From contig DASZHS010000070.1 in assembly GCA_035937595.1 (NCBI GenBank), forward strand, positions 1-20,475: 20,475 nucleotides of DNA, read 5' to 3'. The DNA is from Palsa-459 sp035937595 (GTDB lineage: Bacteria > Actinomycetota > Acidimicrobiia > Acidimicrobiales > RAAP-2). The position numbers and the translations under genes are program-made. Numbering within the stretch: position 1 is the stretch's first letter; every line of letters starts with the position of its first letter. Under the pieces are notes generated by a model. The model searched no databases. It saw only the letters and a program-made list of their open reading frames with translations, and had not been told where the DNA came from. Of this stretch, positions 1 through 10,185 are shown piece after piece.

Positions 1-664
1 CGGTGGCGGGCGTCGCCGCCGACGGCACGCGGACCACCGGCAGGTCGACGTGCAGCTGGTCCGTGTCGAGCTGCGCGTCCGCCTGGGCGATCGATCGGTT
101 CGCGTCCGCACGATCGCGGGCGAGCAGCGCCGTGTAGTGCCGGAGCGCCCGCTGCGCACGGAGGTCCGCCGGGTGCGCCCAGAGCGACTCGACCGCCTCG
201 ACCGCCCCGAGCGCGTCGACGGTGACCCAGGTCGTCACGGTCGCGACCATCTGGCCGATCGGCTGGGCCGCGGTGGTCTCGGGGCTCTCGAGGCTCGTGA
301 GGTCCGTGACCGAGGGATCGATGTAGGAGCAGGCGACGGCGTCGTCGCTCAAGAGGGTGGGCACGCTCGCGCGGTCCTTGGCGCTCAGCGAGCCGTTGAG
401 CTGGTCCTGGCGGAACGCGTAGGCCTCCTGGAGCGCGAAGCCGCAGGCCCGCAGGTCGGTGTTGACCTCCTTCACGAAGGCCGCCGCCGACGCGAGGTCG
501 GCCGCGTGCGAGGTCGGCGTCGGGAGGTCCGTCACGACGGCGATCGCGACCACCACCGCGATGCCGCCGCCCAGCAGGACGGGGCGGCGTCGGTACCACC
601 GCGGCGCGGTGGCCGCCGGCGCGCCTGGCCGCGCGCCGTCGCCCGCGGCGGTCTGGGTGCTCAC
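1..664 (-). CDS. Membrane-anchored exported protein of unknown function, 3' end outside window
   Basis: The reading frame stays open for 221 codons to the window edge, so the C-terminus is missing. The GTG start overlaps the TGA of the Sco gene in a 4-base GTGA arrangement, which implies translational coupling. I translated it by hand: a short Ala/Pro-rich cytoplasmic tail ends in a WYRRR positive patch, then one hydrophobic segment (about residues 30-45, LLGGGIAVVVAIAVV), then a long soluble, mostly helical, Ala- and Asp-rich outside domain. Two cysteines (in RACGF and AVACSY) are far enough apart to form a disulfide outside the cell. No family was recognised. Position directly after a Sco copper chaperone suggests a cell-envelope or respiratory role, but that is inference only. 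Third codon positions are strongly G/C, as in neighbouring genes, which supports real coding. Confidence 0.72.
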   Translation of the reverse strand, partial: MSTQTAAGDGARPGAPAATAPRWYRRRPVLLGGGIAVVVAIAVVTDLPTPTSHAADLASAAAFVKEVNTDLRACGFALQEAYAFRQDQLNGSLSAKDRASVPTLLSDDAVACSYIDPSVTDLTSLESPETTAAQPIGQMVATVTTWVTVDALGAVEAVESLWAHPADLRAQRALRHYTALLARDRADANRSIAQADAQLDTDQLHVDLPVVRVPSAATPAT

Positions 665-1524
665 CGGCCCGTCGCGAGCAGCCGGGCGACCGACGTCGCG
701 AGCGCGCGTCCGGCGATGCGCTCGAGCCCCGGCGGCAGGCTGTAGGTGCCGCGCCGCGACTCGTCGGAGAACGGCGAGCCGCGCTCGACGAGCCGGCCGG
801 CCGGGTCGATCAGGTAGAGCACGTCGTTGTGCACGACCACCTTGGTGTCGACGTAGACCGAGATCGAGACGCCGAAGTCGCGCCAGACCCGGTCGAGGAC
901 CGGGAGCGGGCCGGTGAGGAAGTGCCAGTTGGGCAGGGAGGCGAGCCCGGTCGCGGTCACCGCGGGCGGCGGGGGCGAGGTCGCGCGCTCGAGGGGGTCC
1001 GTGTTGACGGTGAGGAAGACGACGCGCGAGCGGAGCTTGCCGAGGTCGCCGGCGGCGTGGCGCAGCTCCGCGGCGAGCACGGGGCACGCATCGGCGCAGG
1101 AGGCGTTGAAGAACGTGAGCACGACCACCTTGTGCGCCGCCGCGGCGAGCGAGACGCGGCGGCCGAGCTGGTCGGTGAGGACGAGGCGTGGCGCGCGAAC
1201 CGCCGGGAGCCGGACGAAGGAGAGGAGCGCGCTCGCGGGCGACGGCCCGCCCCCCGGTGGGTCCGTGCTCGTCGTGACCGTGGGCGTGTCGCTCGGGTTG
1301 AGCCCGACGGCCGAGACGAGGCGCTCCCCGAGCGTCCCGCCGAGGGCGAGGAGCGCCGCGACGACGAACCCGGCGACCACCACGCGCCGCGGCACCTTCG
1401 GGGCGCCGGCGGCGAGGGCGGCCGTGCGCTCCTCGTCGGTGACGCGCACCTCGCGCGGCGCGTCGTCGAGGGCATCCTCGTCGATCCCGCCGACCCGGGC
1501 GTCGGCGCCGTCAGGCTCGACCAC
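661..1524 (-). CDS. Sco1/SenC/PrrC-family copper chaperone, membrane anchored
   Basis: This thioredoxin-fold protein family delivers Cu(I) to the CuA site of cytochrome c oxidase, or acts as a thiol reductase for it, on the outer face of the membrane. Counting from GTG 1524 (287 aa), an acidic N-terminal tail is followed by PRR and a transmembrane segment at about residues 48-65, then the thioredoxin-like domain. The copper-binding pair is C143-x3-C147 in NASCADACP, and the distal ligand is His232 in VVHNDVLYLIDP. VVLTFFNASC matches the usual strand before the CxxxC. The start is uncertain. GTG 1449 (262 aa) would still keep the membrane anchor, and GTG 1617 would add a tail with unusual codons (CTA, CGA). 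The stop overlaps the next gene by 4 bases. Confidence 0.88.
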   Translation of the reverse strand: MVEPDGADARVGGIDEDALDDAPREVRVTDEERTAALAAGAPKVPRRVVVAGFVVAALLALGGTLGERLVSAVGLNPSDTPTVTTSTDPPGGGPSPASALLSFVRLPAVRAPRLVLTDQLGRRVSLAAAAHKVVVLTFFNASCADACPVLAAELRHAAGDLGKLRSRVVFLTVNTDPLERATSPPPPAVTATGLASLPNWHFLTGPLPVLDRVWRDFGVSISVYVDTKVVVHNDVLYLIDPAGRLVERGSPFSDESRRGTYSLPPGLERIAGRALATSVARLLATGR

Positions 1525-1544
1525 GGGCCATCGCCATCGCGGCG

Positions 1545-1550
1545 ACGCTA
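1545..1550 (-). promoter_or_regulatory. Candidate -10 box upstream of the Sco gene
   Basis: On the minus strand this reads TAGCGT, a TANNNT-type -10. It lies 7 bases before an ATG (1537-1535), the spacing seen at other leaderless starts here, but that ATG opens only an 8-codon frame ending in TGA. The Sco GTG at 1524 is in a different frame. No clear -35 is visible. Internal expression of Sco from here is possible. Confidence 0.3.
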
Positions 1551-1623
1551 GCCCCGAGCGCGCGTCGCGCACGTGGTTGCGCGCCGGCGCCGGCGCGCAC
1601 CGCTGGTCCTCGTTCACCGCCCC

Positions 1624-1902
1624 CTACGGGACGCTGCGGTAGGGGTCCTCGAGCGTCTCCCACTCGTTGGTGCGCTCCTTGCGCGCGCGGTAGCGCTCGG
1701 GGTCCTCGTGGATGAGGTGCCACCAGCCGGCGAGCGCGAGGATGGCGAAGGCCGGCCACTCGAGCGAGTAGAACCAGCTGAGCCCGTTGCCCGAGAGCGC
1801 ACGCGTCACCTGCCACCACGCCGCGACCCCGCACGCGAGCACGATCAGCACGAGGCGGACGTGGAGGCTGACCGCCCGCCTGGAGAGCCACCGGCCCCGC
1901 AC
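1624..1902 (-). CDS. Small two-helix membrane protein, conserved-looking actinobacterial type
   Basis: This 92-aa protein has two hydrophobic segments at about residues 15-30 and 47-64. They are linked by RALSGNGLSWFYSLEWPAF and followed by a charged cytoplasmic-looking tail rich in Glu and Arg. The pattern Trp-Gln-x2-Arg-Ala-Leu-x-Gly-Asn plus Glu-Trp-Pro resembles small membrane proteins common in Actinomycetota whose role is not established; this family likeness is from memory. The GTG start at 1902 is supported by a TACGCT box exactly 6 bases upstream, which predicts a leaderless mRNA. The gene is divergent from the enoyl-CoA hydratase gene and is followed about 100 bases later by the Sco gene, so the two may be co-transcribed. 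Confidence 0.8.
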   Translation of the reverse strand: MRGRWLSRRAVSLHVRLVLIVLACGVAAWWQVTRALSGNGLSWFYSLEWPAFAILALAGWWHLIHEDPERYRARKERTNEWETLEDPYRSVP

Positions 1903-1908
1903 GATGGC

Positions 1909-1914
1909 AGCGTA
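1909..1914 (-). promoter_or_regulatory. -10 box for the small membrane protein gene (leaderless)
   Basis: The minus strand reads TACGCT, then 6 bases, then the GTG start at 1902. This geometry puts transcription initiation on or next to the start codon. No convincing -35 was seen; the expected -35 region lies inside the inverted repeat at 1926-1955. Confidence 0.5.
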
Positions 1915-1925
1915 GGTCGCCGCCG

Positions 1926-1955
1926 CGGGCGCACGGGGACCCGAGGGTGCGCCCG
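1926..1955. promoter_or_regulatory. Perfect 9-bp inverted repeat in divergent promoter region, candidate operator
   Basis: CGGGCGCAC (1926-1934) and GTGCGCCCG (1947-1955) are exact reverse complements separated by 12 bases. The repeat sits between the minus-strand -10 at 1909-1914 and the plus-strand -10 at 1963-1968, covering both expected -35 regions. A dimeric repressor bound here would control both genes. TetR-family regulators often sit beside acyl-CoA enzyme genes, but no regulator gene lies in this window, so the regulator's identity is unknown. Confidence 0.45.
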
Positions 1956-1962
1956 GGTCGAG

Positions 1963-1968
1963 TACAAC
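1963..1968 (+). promoter_or_regulatory. Candidate -10 box for the enoyl-CoA hydratase gene (leaderless)
   Basis: TACAAC lies exactly 6 bases before the GTG at 1975. It differs from TANNNT only in the last base. The spacing matches the other predicted leaderless starts in this window. Confidence 0.42.
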
Positions 1969-1974
1969 CTGGCT

Positions 1975-2787
1975 GTGGAGCTGAAGGCGACGACCTACGC
2001 CGTGGCGGACCGCGTGGCGACGATCACCCTCAACCGCCCCGAGCGGCTCAACGCCTGGACGGGTCGGATGCACACCGAGTACCGCTGGTGCCTCGCGCAG
2101 GCGGCCCGGGACGCGACGGTGCGGGTGATCGTCGTCACCGGCGCCGGTCGCGGGTTCTGCGCCGGCGCGGACGCCGAGGCGCTCGCCGGGCACGTGGACA
2201 AGGGGGGCTACGACGCGGGCGTCGCCGCGGACCTCGCCACGCCGGGCTACGGGACCGACCCGCGCTTCGACGCGGAGTTCGCCTACCACTTCGGGATCCC
2301 GAAGCCCATCCTCGCCGCGATCAACGGGCCCGCCGCCGGCGTCGGCCTCGCGCTCGCGTGCTACTGCGACGTGCGGCTCGCGGCGGCGGGCGCGAAGCTG
2401 ACGACGGCGCACGGACGGCTGGGGCTGCCCGCCGAGTTCGGCCTCTCGTGGCTGCTCCCGCGACTCGTCGGCGCGGCGCGTGCGGCGGACCTCTTGCTGT
2501 CGAGCCGGGTGTTCTACGCCGAGGAGGCCCACGCGATGGGGCTCGTGGCCCAGGTCGTCGCGCCCGAGGCCCTCGGCGACGCGGTCGCGGCGTACGCCCG
2601 CGAGCTCGCCACCCGCGTGGCGCCGTCGTCGCTCGCCGCCACCAAGCGCCAGCTGTACCTCGACCTGCACCGTGGCGCGGTCGAGTCGATCGACGAGGCG
2701 GACCGCCTGCTCCGCGAGATGGTGCCGAGCGCGGAGTTCCAAGAGGGCGTCGCCGCGCTGCGCGAGCGGCGCCCGCCGTCGTTCTGA
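1975..2787 (+). CDS. Enoyl-CoA hydratase/isomerase (crotonase) family protein
   Basis: This 270-aa crotonase-fold protein is of the usual family length (about 255-270) and probably acts on acyl-CoA esters in fatty-acid or aromatic-acid breakdown. The N-terminus has ITLNRPERLNAW. The CoA/oxyanion-hole segment GRGFCAGAD lies around residues 58-66, and the second oxyanion segment NGPAAGVGLALA begins at Asn117. The acidic residue in LGLPAEFGLSWLLPRLVG is Glu154. A glutamate in the position typical of two-acid hydratases (PE before LG) is not evident, where HGRLG is found instead. This is the single-acid pattern found in many isomerases and uncharacterised EchA paralogues, so the exact reaction is open. 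GTG 1975 is chosen because the conserved N-terminal strand follows at once and a -10-like box lies 6 bases upstream. It stands alone between a divergent promoter and a hairpin. Confidence 0.9.
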   Translation: MELKATTYAVADRVATITLNRPERLNAWTGRMHTEYRWCLAQAARDATVRVIVVTGAGRGFCAGADAEALAGHVDKGGYDAGVAADLATPGYGTDPRFDAEFAYHFGIPKPILAAINGPAAGVGLALACYCDVRLAAAGAKLTTAHGRLGLPAEFGLSWLLPRLVGAARAADLLLSSRVFYAEEAHAMGLVAQVVAPEALGDAVAAYARELATRVAPSSLAATKRQLYLDLHRGAVESIDEADRLLREMVPSAEFQEGVAALRERRPPSF

Positions 2788-2804
2788 CCCGCCGCGCCGG
2801 CGGG
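2788..2804 (+). terminator. GC hairpin after the enoyl-CoA hydratase gene
   Basis: CCCGCCG (2788-2794) pairs perfectly with CGGCGGG (2798-2804) around a 3-base loop and begins on the base right after the stop codon. There is no T-run, as is common for actinobacterial hairpin terminators. It separates this gene from the pyr promoter 30 bases further on. Confidence 0.5.
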
Positions 2805-2833
2805 GGAGCGCCGTCGAGACCCCTGGGCCCCGG

Positions 2834-2839
2834 TACACT
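2834..2839 (+). promoter_or_regulatory. -10 box of the pyr operon
   Basis: TACACT fits TANNNT and is the only good -10 between the hairpin at 2788-2804 and pyrR. It predicts a start near 2846 and a leader of about 45 bases that contains the PyrR-binding hairpin and the pyrR Shine-Dalgarno. The -35 is weak. Confidence 0.5.
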
Positions 2840-2854
2840 CGGCGCGGTCGTGAA

Positions 2855-2874
2855 GCGGGTCCGGAGAGGCCCGC
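2855..2874 (+). promoter_or_regulatory. PyrR-binding RNA hairpin in the pyrR leader
   Basis: The core at 2858-2871 reads GGUCCGGAGAGGCC. The PyrR binding-loop consensus known from Bacillus is ARUCCNGNGAGGYU. Every position matches except the outer A and U, which are here G and C, a compensating pair. The core is extended by a lower stem GCGGG (2855-2859) with CCCGC (2870-2874). No terminator follows, and the Shine-Dalgarno begins only about 6 bases after the stem. The likely mode is therefore repression of translation, as reported for mycobacterial PyrR, rather than transcription attenuation. Confidence 0.8.
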
Positions 2875-2890
2875 ACGACGAGGAGGAGCA

Positions 2891-3460
2891 GTGGCGGCTA
2901 CCGAGGGGCGGCGGACGCGCCCGGGCGGAGCCGTCTTCCGGTCCCGCACCCGCCTGCTGAGCGCCGACGACGTCGGTCGGGCGCTGCGCCGGATGGCCCA
3001 CGAGATCGTCGAGCGCAACAGCGGGGCCGCCGACGTGGTCCTCGTCGGGCTGCAGCGCGGCGGCGTGCCGTTCGCCGAGGCGCTGGCGGCGAACCTCGCG
3101 GCGATCGAGGGGACGACGGTGCCGGTCGGCGCCCTCGACGTCGCCTTCTACCGCGACGACGTGGCCACCCGCCCCGTGCTGCCCGAGGCCTCGAGCTCGA
3201 TCCCAGTCGACCTCAGCGGACGGACGGTCGTGCTCGTCGACGACGTGCTCTTCACCGGGCGGACGATCCGAGCGGCCCTCCACGCGCTGTCGGAGTTCGG
3301 CCGCCCCGGACGCGTCCAGCTCGCCGTCCTCGTCGACCGCGGCCACCGCGAGCTGCCGATCCGCCCGGACTTCGTCGGGAAGAACCTGCCGACCTCCCTC
3401 GACGAGTCGCTGCTCGCCACCCTCGACGGCGTCGAGCTCGGCACGATGGTGGCGACGTGA
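2891..3460 (+). CDS. pyrR: Pyrimidine operon regulator PyrR / uracil phosphoribosyltransferase
   Basis: PyrR (189 aa here, about 180 usual) binds pyr mRNA when UMP or UTP is high, and in many species also converts uracil and PRPP to UMP. The PRPP-binding loop VVLVDDVLFTGRT spans residues 113-125, and the upstream pyrophosphate-binding segment LQRGGVPFAEAL is present. The GTG start at 2891 is set by the strong Shine-Dalgarno AGGAGGAG at 2881-2888; the first 20 residues are a basic, poorly conserved extension before FRSRTRLLSADDV. It is first in the operon and follows its own binding hairpin, so it should regulate itself and all downstream pyr genes. Its TGA overlaps the pyrB GTG by 4 bases. 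Confidence 0.96.
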   Translation: MAATEGRRTRPGGAVFRSRTRLLSADDVGRALRRMAHEIVERNSGAADVVLVGLQRGGVPFAEALAANLAAIEGTTVPVGALDVAFYRDDVATRPVLPEASSSIPVDLSGRTVVLVDDVLFTGRTIRAALHALSEFGRPGRVQLAVLVDRGHRELPIRPDFVGKNLPTSLDESLLATLDGVELGTMVAT

Positions 3461-4458
3461 GCGGCGCCGCGGACACCCTGCTCGGCCAGGACCTCCTCTC
3501 GATGGCGCAGCTCTCCAAGGCGGGCGTCGTCGAGGTGCTGGAGGTGGCCGAGGCGTTCGCCGAGGTCTCGCGCCGCTCGGTGCCCAAGGTGCCGACGCTG
3601 CGGGGACGGCTCGTGACCTCGCTGTTCTACGAGGAGTCGACGAGGACCCGGCTCAGCTTCGAGACGGCCGCGCGGCGCCTGAGCGCCGACGTCGCGAGCC
3701 TCGCCGTCGCGTCGAGCTCGGTGAAGAAGGGCGAGAGCCTGCGTGACACCGTCGAGACCGTCGAGGCGCTCGGCGCCGACGTCGTCGTCGTGCGCCACCA
3801 GGCCTCGGGCGCGCCGGCGCAGGTCGCGCGGTGGCTGCACCACGCGAGGGTGGTGAACGCCGGCGACGGCTGGCACGAGCACCCGAGCCAGGCACTGCTG
3901 GACGCGTTCTCGGTGCGCGAGGCGGTCTGCGCGCAGCGGGGGATGCCGTCGGAGGGCTCGGGTGCCTCGGTGTTCGACGGGCTGCGGGTCCTCATCGTCG
4001 GCGACGTCCGGCACTCCCGCGTGGCACGCAGCCAGGTGCTCGCCTACCGGACCCTCGGCGCGCACGTGACCCTCTGCGCGCCTGCGACGCTGCTCCCGCG
4101 CGACGCGGACGGCTGGGGCGTCGACGTCGCGCCCAGCCTGGACGACGCGCTCGGCGAGGCCGACGTGGTCTCGCTGCTGCGGCTCCAGACCGAGCGCGGC
4201 AGCGTGTCGCACGTGCCGTCGCCCGCCGAGTACACCGCGACCCACGGGCTCACCGAGCGGCGTGCCGCGCTGCTCAAGCCGCACGCGCTCGTCACCCACC
4301 CCGGTCCGATGACGCGCGGCATCGAGATCGCCTCGTCGGTCGCCGACGCCCCGCACGCGCTCGTCACGCGCCAGGTGGCCAACGGCGTGGTCGTGCGCAT
4401 GGCGATCCTGTTCCTCGTCCTCGGCGGGGAGCCCTCGCTGGTCTCGGTGGCGCCGTGA
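3457..4458 (+). CDS. pyrB: Aspartate carbamoyltransferase catalytic subunit
   Basis: It condenses carbamoyl phosphate with L-aspartate to N-carbamoyl-L-aspartate, the committed step of pyrimidine synthesis, in the cytosol. At 333 aa it is slightly longer than the usual 305-320. The carbamoyl-phosphate loop STRTR is at residues 61-65 in EESTRTRLSFETA, with HPSQALLD starting at His142. GDVRHSRVARS begins the aspartate domain and LRLQTERG supplies the mobile 240s-type loop. A short insertion (about CAQRGMPSEGSGASV) before the second domain accounts for the extra length. No regulatory chain pyrI is present, as expected for an actinobacterium. GTG 3457 overlaps the pyrR stop, and the pyrC start overlaps this stop, so translation is probably coupled. 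Confidence 0.97.
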   Translation: MSGAADTLLGQDLLSMAQLSKAGVVEVLEVAEAFAEVSRRSVPKVPTLRGRLVTSLFYEESTRTRLSFETAARRLSADVASLAVASSSVKKGESLRDTVETVEALGADVVVVRHQASGAPAQVARWLHHARVVNAGDGWHEHPSQALLDAFSVREAVCAQRGMPSEGSGASVFDGLRVLIVGDVRHSRVARSQVLAYRTLGAHVTLCAPATLLPRDADGWGVDVAPSLDDALGEADVVSLLRLQTERGSVSHVPSPAEYTATHGLTERRAALLKPHALVTHPGPMTRGIEIASSVADAPHALVTRQVANGVVVRMAILFLVLGGEPSLVSVAP

Positions 4459-5783
4459 GCCGCGCCGCGCTGCTCCTCGCGGGTGGGCGGGTGGTCGAGC
4501 CGAGCGGGACGCGCCGCGCCGACGTGCTCGTCGTCGACGGCCGGATCGCGGCCGTCGAGGACCGTGTCGCGCCACCGGTCGGCGCGCTCGTGCTCGACGC
4601 CACGGGGTGCTGCGTCGGCCCCGGCCTCGTCGACCTGCACGCGCACCTGCGCGAGCCGGGGGACGAGGAGGCAGAGACGATCGCGACCGGGGCGAGGGCG
4701 GCCGCCCTCGGCGGCTACACCGCCGTCGTCGCGATGCCCAACACGACGCCGACCTGCGACGCGGCGTCGGTCGTCGCCCAGGTGCTCGCGGCGGCGCGGG
4801 GCACGAGCTGCGAGGTCGCGGTCGCCGGCGCCCTCACCGTCGGGCGGCGGGGCGACGCGCTCGCCCCGATGGCCGAGCTCGCGGCCGCGGGGGTGACCCT
4901 GTTCACCGACGACGGCGCGTGCGTGGGCGACGGCGACCTCATGCGCCGCGCGCTGGAGTACGCCCGCGGGCTCGACGTCACGTGCGCGCAGCACTGCGAG
5001 GACCACGCGCTCGCCGCGGGCGGCGTGATGCACGAGGGGGCGTGGTCCTCGAGCCTCGGGCTCCGCGGCCAGCCGGCGCTCGCCGAGACCGCGATCGTCG
5101 CGCGCGACCTCGGGCTCGTCGCGCTCACCGGCGCGCCCCTGCACTTCTTGCACCTGTCCGCGCCGGCCTCGGTGCGGCTCGTCGCGAAGGGGCGCGCCGA
5201 GGGGCTGCCCGTCACCTGCGAGGTCGCCCCGCACCACCTCGCCCTCGACGACGGGTGCTGCTCGGGCTACGACCCCGCCTTCAAGGTCAACCCGCCCCTG
5301 CGCTCGGCCGAGCTGCGCGACGAGCTGGTCGCCCTCCTGCGCGAGGGCGCCATCGACGCGGTGGCGACCGACCACGCCCCGCACCCGCCCGAGGCGAAGG
5401 ACCGACCGTTCGCCGACGCCGCGTTCGGGATGCTCGGGCTCCAGCACGCGCTCGGCCTCACCGTCGAGGCGCTCGGCGGACCGGATGGCGCGGACCTCGT
5501 CGCGCTGTTCGCGCTCCTGTCGCGACGACCCGCGGCGATCGCCCGGCTGCGCGCCGAGGACCCGAGGCTCGCCGGGCACACGGCGCACGGCGGGGACCTC
5601 GCCGTCGGGACCGACGCCAACCTGTGCGTCGTCGACCTCGCGACGCCGCACATCGTGTCGCTCGAGGCGCTGGCCAGCCGCGCGCGCAACACGCCCTACC
5701 TCGGCCGCACCCTCCCGGTCACCGTGCGCCACACCGTGCTGCGCGGCGAGCCCATGGTCCGCGACGGGGTGGCGACGCGGTGA
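4455..5783 (+). CDS. pyrC: Dihydroorotase, class I type
   Basis: This 442-aa amidohydrolase closes carbamoyl-aspartate to dihydroorotate. The metal-binding HxH is His62/His64 in DLHAHLREPG, followed by VAMPNTTPTCD. FTDDG lies around residues 150-154, and the catalytic Asp306 is in TDHAPH. The lysine that is carbamylated in some dihydroorotases is not seen: the segment GALTVGRRG replaces the common GAxTKG. The FTDDG aspartate is therefore the probable bridging ligand, as described for the Aquifex and Bacillus type. Further histidines are in QHCEDH, FLHLSA and APHHL. The GTG start at 4455 overlaps the pyrB stop by 4 bases, and its own stop overlaps the carA GTG by 4 bases. Confidence 0.96.
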   Translation: MSRAALLLAGGRVVEPSGTRRADVLVVDGRIAAVEDRVAPPVGALVLDATGCCVGPGLVDLHAHLREPGDEEAETIATGARAAALGGYTAVVAMPNTTPTCDAASVVAQVLAAARGTSCEVAVAGALTVGRRGDALAPMAELAAAGVTLFTDDGACVGDGDLMRRALEYARGLDVTCAQHCEDHALAAGGVMHEGAWSSSLGLRGQPALAETAIVARDLGLVALTGAPLHFLHLSAPASVRLVAKGRAEGLPVTCEVAPHHLALDDGCCSGYDPAFKVNPPLRSAELRDELVALLREGAIDAVATDHAPHPPEAKDRPFADAAFGMLGLQHALGLTVEALGGPDGADLVALFALLSRRPAAIARLRAEDPRLAGHTAHGGDLAVGTDANLCVVDLATPHIVSLEALASRARNTPYLGRTLPVTVRHTVLRGEPMVRDGVATR

Positions 5784-6867
5784 ACCCGCCGGCGCTCCTC
5801 GCCCTGGCCGACGGGACCGTGCTGCGCGGCAAGGCCACGGGGTTCCTCCCCGACTCGGGTGTCGCGACGGGCGAGCTCGTCTTCAACACGGCGATGAGCG
5901 GCTATCAAGAGGTGCTCACCGACCCGAGCTACGCCGGCCAAGTGGTCGCCTTCACCGCGCCGCACATCGGCAACTACGGGGTCACGCCCCTCGACGAGGA
6001 GTCGCCCCGCCCCGCGTGCGCCGGGCTCGTCGTGCGCGACCTGAGCGCGCACCCCTCGAGCTGGCGGGCCGTCGGCCCGCTCGAGGGGTTCCTGGTCCAG
6101 CACCGGATCCCCGCGATCACCGGCGTCGACACGCGACGGCTCACGCGTCGCGTCCGCGCGGCGGGGGCGATGGGGTGTGCCTTCGGCACCGCGCCCGAGG
6201 CGGCGCTCCTCGCCGCGGCGGCGGCCGCGCCCACGACCGACGGCTGCGACCTCGTGACCGGGGTCAGCTGCACCGCCCCCTACACGGTGGGGGAGGGCCC
6301 GCGGCGGGTGGTCGCCCTCGACTACGGGATCAAAGCGACGATCGTCCGCCACCTCGCAGCGCAGAGCTGCGTGACCGTCGTCCCTTCGTCGACCTCGGCC
6401 GCCGAGATCCGGTCCCTCGCACCCAGCGGCGTGTTCCTCTCCAACGGGCCGGGCGACCCCGCCGCCCTCGCGGCGCCGCGCGACACGATCGCGGCCCTCC
6501 TCGGCGACGTCCCGATCTTCGGGATCTGCCTCGGCCAGCAGGTGCTGGCCGAGGCACTCGGTGCGACGACCTACAAGCTCGCGTTCGGGCACCACGGCTC
6601 CAACCACCCGGTGCGCCACGTCGCCTCGGGGCGCGTCGAGGTGACCGCGCAGAACCACAACTACGCCGTGGCGCGCGAGACGCTCGGCGGTGCCCGCGTC
6701 ACGCACGAGAACCTCAACGACGGCGTCGTCGAGGGGTTCTGCGTGCCGGAGGCGCGCGCGTTCTGCGTCCAGTACCACCCCGAGGCCGGTCCCGGGCCCC
6801 ACGACGCGAGGTACCTGTTCGACGTGTTCGTCGCCTTGTGCGACGGCGGCGGGCTGGACGGGCTCTG

Positions 6868-6868
<1 letters not shown>
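5780..6868 (+). CDS. carA: Carbamoyl-phosphate synthase small (glutaminase) subunit
   Basis: CarA hydrolyses glutamine and passes ammonia to CarB. At 362 aa it has the usual length. The N-terminal half carries GELVFNTAMSGYQEVLTDPS, and the C-terminal class I amidotransferase domain has the nucleophile Cys250 in FGICLGQQ and the His/Glu pair in QYHPEAGPGP. The GTG start at 5780 overlaps pyrC's TGA; the protein begins MNPPALLALADG, aligning with the family N-terminus. The stop shares one base with the carB ATG, fitting a fixed 1:1 output of the two subunits. Confidence 0.97.

Positions 6869-10181
<3,313 letters not shown>

Positions 10182-10185
<4 letters not shown>

Noticed and set aside
50..745. 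Plus-strand open frame opposite the left-edge membrane-protein gene
   Set aside because: The product is Arg/Val-rich without structure, while the minus strand has a membrane anchor, overlap coupling to Sco and normal codon pattern.
4693..4710. Perfect 18-base palindrome inside pyrC (CGAGGGCGGCCGCCCTCG)
   Set aside because: It encodes an ordinary ARAAAL stretch, and a similar imperfect inverted repeat occurs in priA near 16243-16260 in the same residue context. It is best explained by GC-rich codon choice; no promoter or gene boundary is nearby.
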